The translations under genes and the position numbers were made by a program. A stretch of 64,000 bases of DNA from positions 558,001 through 622,000 of the forward strand of contig NC_013037.1 in assembly GCF_000023125.1 (NCBI RefSeq), given 5' to 3'. The notes beneath the pieces were generated by a model. It worked only from the letters and a program-made list of their open reading frames with translations. It made no database searches and was not told where the DNA came from. Positions within the stretch are counted from its first letter, which is position 1. Each line of letters starts with the position of its first letter. Of the stretch, positions 44,401-52,183 are shown in pieces. Origin of the DNA: Dyadobacter fermentans DSM 18053. Lineage in GTDB: Bacteria; Bacteroidota; Bacteroidia; Cytophagales; Spirosomataceae.

Positions 44401-45469
44401 TGCTTCGCGAATCATTGACGGCAAATGGCCAGGATGCGAATTGAGGAGAATCGGAATGGAAATAGCTGACGCCGGCATAGAAGGAGCCGCACCATACGCC
44501 GCCTTGTCGGTCGAGGTATACCGAGAAGAGCATGGTGTTGCCCAGGCTGTTTGAGTCGCCCGGCCGATTTACATACCAATCCGCTTGCCACGTAAGCGGA
44601 TCGAAATGCACAAGTCCCTGGTTTGTTGCCATCCAGTATTTTCCTTTGCCGTCCGGCAACATTTTGGAAACACGGGGATGTTCGCCACCGGGCGCTTTGA
44701 GCGTTTCTACCAGCTTGAACTGCTCAGTAACAGGATTGAATTGATATAATCCGGTGCCGTTACTGCCCAGCCATATAATACCGCTTTCGTCCACGCAAAC
44801 ACAAAGTAATTGACTTAGATCGATCTGCGGCTTTGAGGATGGAATTCGGAATAGCTTGGGTCGGGACCCGTCACTTCGCATTTTGACCAGACCATCACCC
44901 GTTGCTGCCCAGATGTTGCCGGCTTTATCCTCGGCCAACGACCTTACCTGCAAAGTCTGACCGAAGAATTCCGTCTGCAGATGCCGTGTTATTCTGAATT
45001 TTCCGTTTTCGTTTATAATTCGAGACAACCCATTTTGAGTGCCGGCCCAGGTTTGTTTTTTTTGGTCAGTGATAACGCAATTGACCGAATTGTGGGAGAG
45101 AGAATTGGCGTTGGCCGGATCATGGTCAAAGTTGATGAAAGTGTCCGTGTTCGGCTCATAAATGTATACGCCAGACCTAATAGAAGCAATCCATATATTG
45201 CCCTTTGAATCGGTTGAAAGATCCCTGATGAATTTAGGATTGCCCTCTTTACCGGTTTGGTAGGCAGTGAACGTCTTGCCGTCGTAGCGATAAAGGCCCG
45301 CCTCAGTGCCAAACCACATGAAACCCTGCTTGTCCTGAGTGATCCCTAACGTGCTCGATAACGGGACTCCGTTAACTTCTCGAAAATTCTTAAAAACTTG
45401 TCCGTAAGCCTTAGCAAAAAGCACAAAAGTGCAAGCCCAAAGCACCATCGTACGTTGATATACCGCCAT
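41474..45469 (-). CDS. Hybrid two-component system sensor-regulator (HTCS)
   Basis: A 1331-residue one-protein signalling system. After a signal peptide come Reg_prop beta-propeller repeats (for example GITQDKQGFMWFGTEAGLYR, DSKGNIWIASIRSGVYIY) over about 650 residues, a Y_Y_Y domain (YAYKIEGIDRDWNYV), one membrane helix (YLAYILLLAATVYAVT), a HisKA motif NVSHEIRTHLSLI with the phospho-His, an HATPase domain (VEDNGKGIP, GYGIGLALSKSIVEQH), a receiver (ILIVEDNDQLR, Asp in VLSDIMMPDM, KPFD) and a C-terminal AraC HTH (MSVSALYRKLRSLTG, IGFDDSKYFSTEFKKIFGQ). All catalytic residues are present. Such proteins sense a periplasmic ligand, often a glycan, and control neighbouring genes; here the neighbours are secreted T9SS proteins, not a sugar-uptake locus. 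Confidence 0.95.
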   Translation of the reverse strand: MAVYQRTMVLWACTFVLFAKAYGQVFKNFREVNGVPLSSTLGITQDKQGFMWFGTEAGLYRYDGKTFTAYQTGKEGNPKFIRDLSTDSKGNIWIASIRSGVYIYEPNTDTFINFDHDPANANSLSHNSVNCVITDQKKQTWAGTQNGLSRIINENGKFRITRHLQTEFFGQTLQVRSLAEDKAGNIWAATGDGLVKMRSDGSRPKLFRIPSSKPQIDLSQLLCVCVDESGIIWLGSNGTGLYQFNPVTEQFKLVETLKAPGGEHPRVSKMLPDGKGKYWMATNQGLVHFDPLTWQADWYVNRPGDSNSLGNTMLFSVYLDRQGGVWCGSFYAGVSYFHSDSPQFASWPFAVNDSRSRLFSNAWLGKGKAGQIWAVSDNLDQLLVFDTKGNNHLAFNLKLAKEADYYSFYLDQDNVFWSAGNSLLTSLDLRTGSYRHYPIIAEGESELVNARTFAIFTDSNGRFWIGGYYGLLLFNQKRGVFTRQAPTNISVRCIYEDSIHNIWIGCANEVYRINAKSSSVRVPTLEKISVGPETTNYFWRITEDPSGNIWAAGTNLLFQYNSKNNRFEPNADVPGGYIKDVVADKRGYLWLNATNKLLRYHPKNRTLQSYGYGDGLPQNGLLMQGAGTTDSRGNLYFVTNQGMFSFNPAAISISKDTSQLMLTALKLYNKEVATGDSTGLLPGPLWKTKEITFRHDQSIFTIEFALLDYVRSGQHKYAYKIEGIDRDWNYVENPSATYTNLPSGTYTFHVNAANGDGVWMKKSVELQITILPPWWKTWYAYLAYILLLAATVYAVTRFFWLRSSFRKENALNQVKLDFFTNVSHEIRTHLSLISAPMQKAFQHAYDGKTVEHYLGFAKNSSDRLLLLVNELLDFRKIQSGGVRLQVQEYDVVKIMKSVIAAFEHTAKEKDIETRFVCPDTPVLLWLDLAQMQKVFYNLLSNAYKFTPEGGKVSVRIVEVSNEVSIAVEDNGKGIPAEHLRKLFTYYYQADSEKPGYGIGLALSKSIVEQHRGYLTAESRLEGNNMPGCTTLTIRMLRENRHFSSEQIAPKNSDYVGRKLTEMAAKLPAVHSGVSVKKTNTILIVEDNDQLRVFIRELFESEFNTLEAENGLRGLQLANEHLPDIVLSDIMMPDMNGLQLCSHLKKNITTSHIPVVLLTARAQNQQIIEGLASGADDYLVKPFDPRILELKVRNLIRLRDDLKDRYRQSVLVDHQESRAIAQDKNQEFLIKLGSLVKEHISDRDFGVNELAMQIGMSVSALYRKLRSLTGLTINDFMKTIRFNEAKKLLDSGVYNVSEVSVMIGFDDSKYFSTEFKKIFGQTPTEAKKGSAL

Positions 45470-45840
45470 TTGTAATAATATGTGAATTGGTAATATGTTG
45501 TTGGGCGCACTAATGTAGATATTCCTGCGAATCGTTACTGCTTAACACACTTCATTAAGAAAATGCGTTGCAAGTATATTGAATTACTCACTTTTTTTAA
45601 GGCTTGCGATTGGTTTTTATAAGTCATAGCAAGTGCCCATCACCGCTGCCGAATGCGTTCCCCCTGGCACTCCCCGCGAAAAGAATATTCAGCCTACCGC
45701 AAAGACAATCTTCCCATGAGAAATTAACCCTACCAAATTGCCAAATTTTTCACCCACCTGTGTGGTAAGAAAGCAGTTACTTTCCGCTATCGCATTCGCG
45801 CTCAGGCGCAATACTATTTCCATCACTTAATCTTTTAGGC
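45470..45840. promoter_or_regulatory. Divergent region between HTCS gene and secreted-protein gene
   Basis: A 371-base gap without ORFs, flanked by the starts of the HTCS gene (minus) and the RCC1-like secreted-protein gene (plus). It should contain both promoters and is the best place for a binding site of the HTCS AraC domain. I saw no clear direct repeat. Confidence 0.45.
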
Positions 45841-48800
45841 ATGAAATCAAACTTTACAGTACTAACCAGAGGGCTTCTTTGGTTCCTGCTACTTTCGGCA
45901 AAATCATTATTTGCCCAATTGGGCTGTTATAGTGCATCCGGTTGTCAGGATTACAGTAATTTCGGTTATGCATCTACTGTCGCTTTGACGCTTGAATACG
46001 ACAACTACGTTTCGGGCTGGCATTCGTCAGCGGTAAGGGATATTGACGGATCGTTCAAAGTATGGGGGGAACTTTCGAAGGCGGATGGCGCGGGCGCCCA
46101 CCTTATTCCCAGAGAAGTAAATGCAACCAACTACCCAGGACTCACCGGTGCCCCGTTAAAAATGGGCATTGGGTCGGCAAGTCGCAACACTGTGCAGTAC
46201 GTCCTGCTTACCAGCGATAACAAACTCTGGGTTTGGGGCCGGGCGGGGGCCGTCGTAGATGCCGCTTTGACGAACAATGTAAACAATGTGATTGTGGAAA
46301 CCGGACAGCCGGCTGTGAATGTCACTCCATTCCAGCAATTGTCCATCGGTCTTCCGGCAGGGGTTACGGCAGCAAATGTTAAAATGATGTTTGTTACCTC
46401 CGGTTCGATCGTGATCACCACCTGCGGTGACGGAAGGGTATACACCCTGTCTCAAAGTTCGTGGGTTCGGGGGGTAATCGGTGGGAATAGTTTATCCTGG
46501 AACGTAGTGCAAAAGGAATCGGGAGGTGATCTCACCGATATAGTAGCCGCCAGGGGTTCACGTTCCGGCGTGATTGCCTTGGATAATTCCGGCAACCTCT
46601 GGGTTTATGGTGCAAATTCCTGGGATGGCATCGCCACCGCGAGCGCGAACCGGTCAAGGGCTGTTCCCCAGGCTCTGCCACCTGCCGGTGCCGGCGCGAA
46701 AATTAAGATGATTGGCACGACCAACGCGTTTACCAACACCGTCACCCATTACGTGCTGTACGAGGATGGCAGGTTATTCGCCCTGGGCGCCAACGACCGG
46801 AAACAGCTTGGAAACTGGGACCCGGCCAATGCAAATCAAGCCACCTGGACACAACCGCGCTATACCTCGGCCGCGGGGCCGGTCATGAATGACATCAAAT
46901 GGATATCGCCGCAGGAACACGACGGGCTTTATGGTTTTATTAATGTATTGACTAACGGTCAAAAGATATTTAACTGGGGACAGGAAAGTGGTTATGCCCT
47001 TGGACGAGGCGTGCACGCGAGTGTGAGCGGCTCTACACCCGTGGATCCGGGAGAGCCGGCCAGCTTTGAGGCAGGTTATGCGAATTCCGAAATTATCTCG
47101 CTTGAATCGGGAGGCCATACTACCATGATGCTCCGCGAATGCGAAGACGACTTTGGCTATATAGGTCACCGCATTCATGGCAGTATGGGCGACAATATCG
47201 ATACCGATGTTACCGACAATACCGTGCACTTCCGCACCAGTGCGGTCCAGGTGTGCGGGGCTGTTACGACCGACGCCAGCCTAACGGTGTCTTCACCAGG
47301 GCCCTTTCTGTCCGGCAGCTCTGTTACATTCGTGGGGGCACCATCCGGCGGAACGTACGCCATCGACGCCAGCCTCACCACGGCTGCCGGTGCCACCATC
47401 AACCCTGTTACCGGGGTAGCCAGCATTCCATCGGCTGGTACATTGCGTGTAAATTATACCATCAACAGTGCTACCTGCGGTGCCGTGGTCGTGAACCAGC
47501 TCGTCAATGTGGAACGTATGATAAGCATACCGGGCAATGTCTGGATAGACGCGAACGGTGATGCGATTGTGGACGGTACTGAAAGCGGGACTGCGAACGG
47601 CTTCTGGGCCAATCTGCTCGACCCCCAGGGCAATGTGGTAGCATCGGTGGAGGTGGCAGCCGACGGTTCTTATAACATCGAGGTACGCAGTGGCTTGCTC
47701 ACCAGCATTGGAGATTATTCGGTGGTGCTGACGAACGGTAGCCGGAATATTGGCGACATTGTTACCGCTTCGGATACGCCCCTGAATGGCTACGGGTACA
47801 CTGGCACCAACCGGGGCGGCACTACTTCTGTTGCGCCCTCGAATAATACAGGAGCAGTTAATTTGGGAAGCCTGAATACGCTTCCGGTTACTACAACTGC
47901 TTTGGACCCTGTTAATTTCGGTATTCAAACGCCGCCCGTGGCAGACCCCAAGAGTTACTCCGTGCCAAACAGCGCATTTAGTGCGACACCTCCCGCTGCG
48001 TTTCCGGTAAACGCGGGCTATCAGTCTATCCCAGCATCGTCATCGAGCCTGACCGGCTATACGACCGGTGGTTCGCTTTCAGGTTCGGATGCGGAAGATT
48101 GTGCGGCTGCAGGCACGTGCGCCACCGGAACTTCGACCACATTTTCTATTCATACCATCAATGCGAATACCCTGGTGTACTATGACTTCGGTGGAGCGAC
48201 AGGCATTCAGCAGATAGACGTATCCGGCGGTCCCGTGACGATCCCTGATTTCAATGTGAACAGTCTGGTAATCTATGGGAAAGTAGGAAGTGGTACGGCC
48301 GGAAGCGAATTTGGTTTTATCTATTCAATGACCGACGAGGCGGGCACAACCAGTACCCCTGTGGCTTACACCATTGCAACCGAATCCGCATTGCCCGTAA
48401 CGCTGATCAGCTTTGAGGCTTCCACTGAGATGAACACCGTGCATTTGGCCTGGGCTACGGCTAGCGAAGAAAATAGCAGAGGCTTCGAAATTGAGCGTAG
48501 TACCAACGCCTCTGACTGGACGAATATAGGTTTTGTAGCGTCACAATCATCTGAAACCGGCAGTGCAAGCCGACTTGATTATTCTTTTACGGACACTTCC
48601 ATACGCAAAGGAATAAGCTACTATCGTCTGAAGATGATCGATCAGGACGGAACGTTTGCGTACAGCCAAATCCGTTCAATTCGCGTGGACGGGGGCGATC
48701 AGCCCCTTGTTTATCCGAACCCGGTCGCTGACGGCGAACTTACCATCGGGCCTTCGGCGCCCGGCCCACACAGGGTTGAAGTTAGTAACCTTGCCGGGAT

Positions 48801-48930
48801 CCGTGTCATGCAACTTCATTCCGGCGACCATCGCCGGCTCGACGTACGCAGATTAGCCACGGGAATGTACATTTTGCGGGTCACTTATGCCAGTGGAGAA
48901 ATGCAAAGCTGCACTTTCTTCGTAAAATAA
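45841..48930 (+). CDS. T9SS-secreted protein with RCC1-like propeller head
   Basis: A 1029-residue secreted protein with a signal peptide (GLLWFLLLSAKSLFAQ). Residues about 50-430 contain RCC1-like repeats such as VLLTSDNKLWVWGRAG, IALDNSGNLWVYGANSWDG, YVLYEDGRLFALGANDRKQLG (trimmed) and INVLTNGQKIFNWGQESG. A SdrD B-like domain follows (IPGNVWIDANGDAIVDGTES). The last ~330 residues are close relatives of those of the protein at 34213 (PPVADPKSYSVPN, SSSSLTGYTTGGSLSGSD, LPVTLISFEAS, FEIERS) and end with a type A T9SS signal (VYPNPVADGELTIG). It is divergent from the HTCS gene. Confidence 0.9.
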   Translation: MKSNFTVLTRGLLWFLLLSAKSLFAQLGCYSASGCQDYSNFGYASTVALTLEYDNYVSGWHSSAVRDIDGSFKVWGELSKADGAGAHLIPREVNATNYPGLTGAPLKMGIGSASRNTVQYVLLTSDNKLWVWGRAGAVVDAALTNNVNNVIVETGQPAVNVTPFQQLSIGLPAGVTAANVKMMFVTSGSIVITTCGDGRVYTLSQSSWVRGVIGGNSLSWNVVQKESGGDLTDIVAARGSRSGVIALDNSGNLWVYGANSWDGIATASANRSRAVPQALPPAGAGAKIKMIGTTNAFTNTVTHYVLYEDGRLFALGANDRKQLGNWDPANANQATWTQPRYTSAAGPVMNDIKWISPQEHDGLYGFINVLTNGQKIFNWGQESGYALGRGVHASVSGSTPVDPGEPASFEAGYANSEIISLESGGHTTMMLRECEDDFGYIGHRIHGSMGDNIDTDVTDNTVHFRTSAVQVCGAVTTDASLTVSSPGPFLSGSSVTFVGAPSGGTYAIDASLTTAAGATINPVTGVASIPSAGTLRVNYTINSATCGAVVVNQLVNVERMISIPGNVWIDANGDAIVDGTESGTANGFWANLLDPQGNVVASVEVAADGSYNIEVRSGLLTSIGDYSVVLTNGSRNIGDIVTASDTPLNGYGYTGTNRGGTTSVAPSNNTGAVNLGSLNTLPVTTTALDPVNFGIQTPPVADPKSYSVPNSAFSATPPAAFPVNAGYQSIPASSSSLTGYTTGGSLSGSDAEDCAAAGTCATGTSTTFSIHTINANTLVYYDFGGATGIQQIDVSGGPVTIPDFNVNSLVIYGKVGSGTAGSEFGFIYSMTDEAGTTSTPVAYTIATESALPVTLISFEASTEMNTVHLAWATASEENSRGFEIERSTNASDWTNIGFVASQSSETGSASRLDYSFTDTSIRKGISYYRLKMIDQDGTFAYSQIRSIRVDGGDQPLVYPNPVADGELTIGPSAPGPHRVEVSNLAGIRVMQLHSGDHRRLDVRRLATGMYILRVTYASGEMQSCTFFVK

Positions 48931-48966
48931 GCGCGGGAGAGAAGTAAAGCAAAGCCCGTAAAAATA

Positions 48967-48999
48967 GAAAGGGTGCGAGAATTGTTCTTGCACCCTTTC
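48967..48999 (+). terminator. Hairpin terminator after the RCC1-like protein
   Basis: GAAAGGGTGCGAGA (48967-48980) pairs with TCTTGCACCCTTTC ending at 48999, one mismatch. It lies 36 bases after the stop codon. T run is weak. Confidence 0.65.
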
Positions 49000-49062
49000 T
49001 AGGTATTTGACCTCTGGCCACTGCGTTTTCTCTATCGTTCGAAATGTATGACGGTAATGACG

Positions 49063-50278
49063 TGTGATGGTTCATAACATTCGCTACACTTACAGTCATT
49101 TCTGGTCATTCAAAAAATCATATTTGGATCATCGACTAACTCCCGAAAGTCGTTAAATTAATGATCATTTTTTCTCGCAATCCCTCTCACTTCCCCCGAG
49201 GGTTGTGAGAAAAAATGAGGCGGTGCGGATTCAAATTGTTTCGTTATGGCCACTGACAGCCTGAGAGCAGAAGCAAGGCAGAAATGGGTTATGCTCTATA
49301 GACAGATCGGAAACATATCGGTTGCTGCCAGGAGGTGCGGAATTGCTAGATCTACGTTACAACGTTGGATAAAACGTGAGGATGAAAATCTCTTTACAGA
49401 TCGGTCTCACCGTCCGCATCGGCTGGGGCGACAAAAGTATCGTCCTGAAGACGAGGCCCTCGTACTTAAGGTACGCGATGAATTCAAGTATGGAAAACTC
49501 AGAATCTGCTCTCATCTGTTCAGGCTCCATGATTTGAAGATTTCAACTTCTACCGTAGCGAGAATACTCGAAAAGCATTCAGTTGCACCTATTCGTCGAT
49601 TTACTAAACATTCCCCTCCAATTCGATATGCTAAGCTCGTTCCTGGCGAACGTGTACAGTTAGATGTCTGCAAGATCAGAGCTGGCCTGTATCAATACAC
49701 GGCGATTGATGATTGTACCCGCCTAAGGGTGTTGAAACTTTACACGCGTCGGTCGGCCGCCAATTCAATCGATTTTCTGGACAAGCTTATTGATGAATTT
49801 CATTACCCCATTCAACGTATTCAAACGGACAGAGGACAGGAGTTTTTTGCGGTCGCATTTCAGCAGAAGTTGATGGATTACTGCATCAAGTTTCGTCCCA
49901 TAAAACCCAGGTCACCACATTTAAACGGCAAAGTTGAACGAAGCCAGCAGACAGATCTCCAGGAATTTTACACAACAGTTGACTTACGAGACCCCCAATT
50001 GGACGACAAACTCGCTCAATGGCAATTTCACTACAATTACTTCCGCCCACACAGCTCGTTGGGCGGTAAGACTCCGATCGAATTTGCCTCCGAACACTCT
50101 GCTAAGGCATCTTTCTGGGACGAAATCGAGGCCATATACGACGAAACAAAGGAACGCATTAGAGAACAAGCCTACTGGCGAGACCTGCGGATGGCAAAGT
50201 TGACTAAGAAAAGCAAAACATAGTTTTGTCCTACAATTTGCCGACTGCGAGATGTAGCGGAACTATAGAGCCACTACA
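49063..50278 (+). mobile_element. IS481-type insertion sequence, copy B
   Basis: Same 1216-bp length, ends and orientation as copy A. I found only about four single-base differences (for example T to C in the region before the transposase, and one Lys/Arg codon). Unlike copy A it lacks a target duplication: the 7 bases on the left are AATGACG and on the right ATTTACT. This points to a rearrangement after insertion, such as a deletion or recombination with another copy. It lies between the secreted-protein gene and the integrase. Confidence 0.92.
49246..50223 (+). CDS. IS481-family transposase, copy B
   Basis: A 325-residue intact transposase, identical to that of copy A except for Arg instead of Lys at about residue 19. 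HTH region NISVAARRCGIARSTLQRWI, catalytic Asp in VQLDVCKI, Asp in QTDRGQEFF, Glu in NGKVERSQQTD. The long hairpin before the start codon is also present (about 49166-49217). Confidence 0.95.
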   Translation: MATDSLRAEARQKWVMLYRQIGNISVAARRCGIARSTLQRWIKREDENLFTDRSHRPHRLGRQKYRPEDEALVLKVRDEFKYGKLRICSHLFRLHDLKISTSTVARILEKHSVAPIRRFTKHSPPIRYAKLVPGERVQLDVCKIRAGLYQYTAIDDCTRLRVLKLYTRRSAANSIDFLDKLIDEFHYPIQRIQTDRGQEFFAVAFQQKLMDYCIKFRPIKPRSPHLNGKVERSQQTDLQEFYTTVDLRDPQLDDKLAQWQFHYNYFRPHSSLGGKTPIEFASEHSAKASFWDEIEAIYDETKERIREQAYWRDLRMAKLTKKSKT

Positions 50279-50348
50279 ATTTACTCTTATTGATGACCCA
50301 GCTACGAACATTAACTTGCTTGACTTCAAAAAGGTAGCTTATTAACGT

Positions 50349-51659
50349 TTAGGAGGCCTGCCGAAGCTTGCCGGTTTTGGTAAACAATCGATCCCTGACT
50401 AGCCCCACATTCTCGCTGATGCGTGACTTTCTCACCCGGCAATAACGCATCGTTGTTCTAATGTTTTTATGACCAAGCATCTTGCTGACGTCTTCTAACG
50501 GCACGCCGTTGTTGAGCATCATATCAGCAAAAAAATGCCTGGCATCATGCGTGTCTAGTCTCCTGATGCTTCCGGTGATATCACGGATGTTACATATATC
50601 CGCCAGCTCCTTCAAATAGGTATTATACCTGAAATTGCTGTTCACTGGGATCAATTTATCGTGGGCTATACAATAGGGATGATCCTTGTATTTTTCAATC
50701 AATTCTTCAACAATCGGCAGTATGGGTACCATTTCACCGACCTGTGTTTTTCCGCGTTTCCGGACGAGCCACCTTTCCCTTTTCGCACCGACAAGCCTTA
50801 TGCTATCCCGCGTCAGCCCATAGATATCCTGGTAAGCAAACCCGGTAAAGCATTGAAAGATGAATGCGTCGCGCACCTCCGCCAATCGTTTAACATGCAA
50901 TTTCTTTCTATGAATTCTCTCGACCTGCTCGAACTCCAGTGGGATCACTTCAACATCACCGCCCGAGCATTTAAAACCCTCCATCGGGTTGCGTGTTATG
51001 AAGTCCTTCTTGACGCCGATTTTTACTATTTGCCTGGTCCATTTCACATCCTTGCGGGCAGATACTTCAGCGAGCGGTTTGGGCTTGTGTAGTGTCAAAT
51101 ACTCGTAAAACTCTTCGGCAAACAGGCCGGATAGCTCTGAAAATTTCAGATCCGATGTTTTGTATTGAAACTTGATAAAAGCGGTAACATGCCGTTTAAG
51201 TTTTCGCCAGTGTCGTAGTGTGTTGTCCGAACGCATCCCACGCTGGACCAACAGTTCAAATTTCTCGATGTGCTCGTCGAACGCTTGAAGCAGGGTCTGC
51301 TGCTTTTTTAACCCTTGCTTGTGAGCATCGTCTTTGTCTTCGACCGCTTTGCCTTTAAAGACGTTTTTAAGCATAGTAGGCGTGATGCATTCAAACTGCG
51401 ATTGCAGCACCATGAACTGGGAAGTTAGTGAGGTGCGCGCCTGATCGATGGCAATGTTGATCAGTTTGGCCTCCATGCCTGAGGCAGTTACTTTTTTGGT
51501 TTGGTTGCACCAGTCGTCGGGGTGCACTTTTTTGCCAAGTGAAATTTCGTCATCCAGACCATCGATGGTAATCCGGACATAAATCGGCGCTTTGCCGTCT
51601 TTCGTTGCTTTGGCTTTGAATAGCCAGAAGAGGATCGAAAGTTTCTGATTGCTTTTCAT
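50349..51659 (-). CDS. Bacteroidetes-type tyrosine integrase
   Basis: A 436-residue site-specific recombinase. The N-terminus is an arm-type DNA-binding domain (APIYVRITIDGLDDEISLGK), followed by a SAM-like core-binding domain (about 120-230) and the catalytic domain. HxxR is in THDARHFFADM, the second His in LGHKNIRTT, and the nucleophile Tyr in MRYCRV. The first catalytic Arg is not in its usual place: the motif reads TGFAYQDIY, as in IntDOT-like integrases of Bacteroides conjugative elements. The gene runs away from tRNA-Lys, the usual layout when an element integrates at the tRNA 3' end. Only the integrase remains; no mobilisation genes are seen. Confidence 0.9.
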   Translation of the reverse strand: MKSNQKLSILFWLFKAKATKDGKAPIYVRITIDGLDDEISLGKKVHPDDWCNQTKKVTASGMEAKLINIAIDQARTSLTSQFMVLQSQFECITPTMLKNVFKGKAVEDKDDAHKQGLKKQQTLLQAFDEHIEKFELLVQRGMRSDNTLRHWRKLKRHVTAFIKFQYKTSDLKFSELSGLFAEEFYEYLTLHKPKPLAEVSARKDVKWTRQIVKIGVKKDFITRNPMEGFKCSGGDVEVIPLEFEQVERIHRKKLHVKRLAEVRDAFIFQCFTGFAYQDIYGLTRDSIRLVGAKRERWLVRKRGKTQVGEMVPILPIVEELIEKYKDHPYCIAHDKLIPVNSNFRYNTYLKELADICNIRDITGSIRRLDTHDARHFFADMMLNNGVPLEDVSKMLGHKNIRTTMRYCRVRKSRISENVGLVRDRLFTKTGKLRQAS

Positions 51660-51761
51660 CCTTCACATTTTTAAGTGATCTAATGTTCCCTGCGGGGACT
51701 TCCCCCCAGGCGACGCATCGATTTCCTCAAAACCACATCACACAAGCTATTTTCGGAAATT

Positions 51762-51823
51762 CGGTTACCTAATTTAGAAAATCAGATAGGTAACCGAAAC
51801 GGTAACCGAATCGGATAGGTTAC
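51762..51823. promoter_or_regulatory. Cluster of CGGTTACC inverted and direct repeats upstream of integrase
   Basis: CGGTTACCTA at 51762-51771 is followed by its exact inverse TAGGTAACCG at 51787-51796, then CGGTAACCG at 51800-51808 and TAGGTTAC at 51816-51823. The four sites lie between the integrase start and tRNA-Lys. They look like arm-type sites for the integrase or operator sites for an excisionase-like regulator. Confidence 0.6.
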
Positions 51824-51885
51824 TTTGATCAGGAATGACTCAAAAATTTTGAAACAAGCTGATTTTCAGAACAATTTAAAACAAA

Positions 51886-51907
51886 AAAGCGCCCTTTGAG
51901 GCGCTTT
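51886..51907 (-). terminator. Terminator of tRNA-Lys
   Basis: AAAGCGCC (51886-51893) pairs with GGCGCTTT (51900-51907) with a six-base loop; on the minus strand it is followed by a run of T. It lies directly after the tRNA 3' end. Confidence 0.8.
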
Positions 51908-51910
51908 AAG

Positions 51911-51984
51911 TGATCCCGCTGGGATTCGAACCCAGGACCCATACATTAAAAGTGTATTGCTCTACCAGCTGAGCTACGGAATCA
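51911..51984 (-). tRNA. tRNA-Lys (anticodon TTT)
   Basis: A 74-base cloverleaf on the minus strand. The acceptor stem TGATTCC/GGGATCA pairs fully (one G-T pair), the D arm is AGCTCAGCTGGTAGAGC, the anticodon stem ATACA/TGTAT encloses the loop CTTTTAA (anticodon TTT, Lys), and the T arm has GGGTTCGAATCCC. CCA is not encoded. A terminator follows directly. Confidence 0.95.
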
Positions 51985-52002
51985 TTTTTTCTGGTTTTTT
52001 TA

Positions 52003-52083
52003 CTACCTCTTGAATCCAGGGCCCACACATTAAAAGCGGCCGGCGTTCCGGGGTATTGCTCTACCAGCTGAGCTACGGAATCA
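52003..52083 (-). pseudogene. Broken tRNA-Lys copy with GC-rich insert in the anticodon arm
   Basis: The 5' half (first ~31 bases from 52083) is identical to the intact tRNA-Lys gene next to it. In the anticodon arm a GC-rich insert of about 17 bases (core CCGGAACGCCGGCCGC) splits the stem before TTTTAATGTGT. The T arm is changed (GATTCAAG instead of GTTCGAA) and its stem no longer pairs, and no acceptor 3' strand can be found. It cannot fold as a normal tRNA, so I call it a pseudogene, probably a by-product of past integration events. Confidence 0.7.
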
Positions 52084-52183
52084 TTTTTCTACTCGCGTTT
52101 CGGCTTTCGAAGGTTTTGCGCTCTTGGATTAGCCGTGGCGTTTTCCGTAATTGCGATGCAAAAGTAGAATTCTTTAAAGTATA

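Noticed and set aside
31995..50278. A composite transposon formed by the two IS481 copies
   Set aside because: Copy A has its own perfect 7-bp duplication and is a simple insertion; the outer flanks of the pair do not match each other.
51995..52083. A second functional tRNA-Lys gene
   Set aside because: The T arm does not pair, the anticodon arm has a large insert and no acceptor 3' strand is present; listed as a pseudogene.
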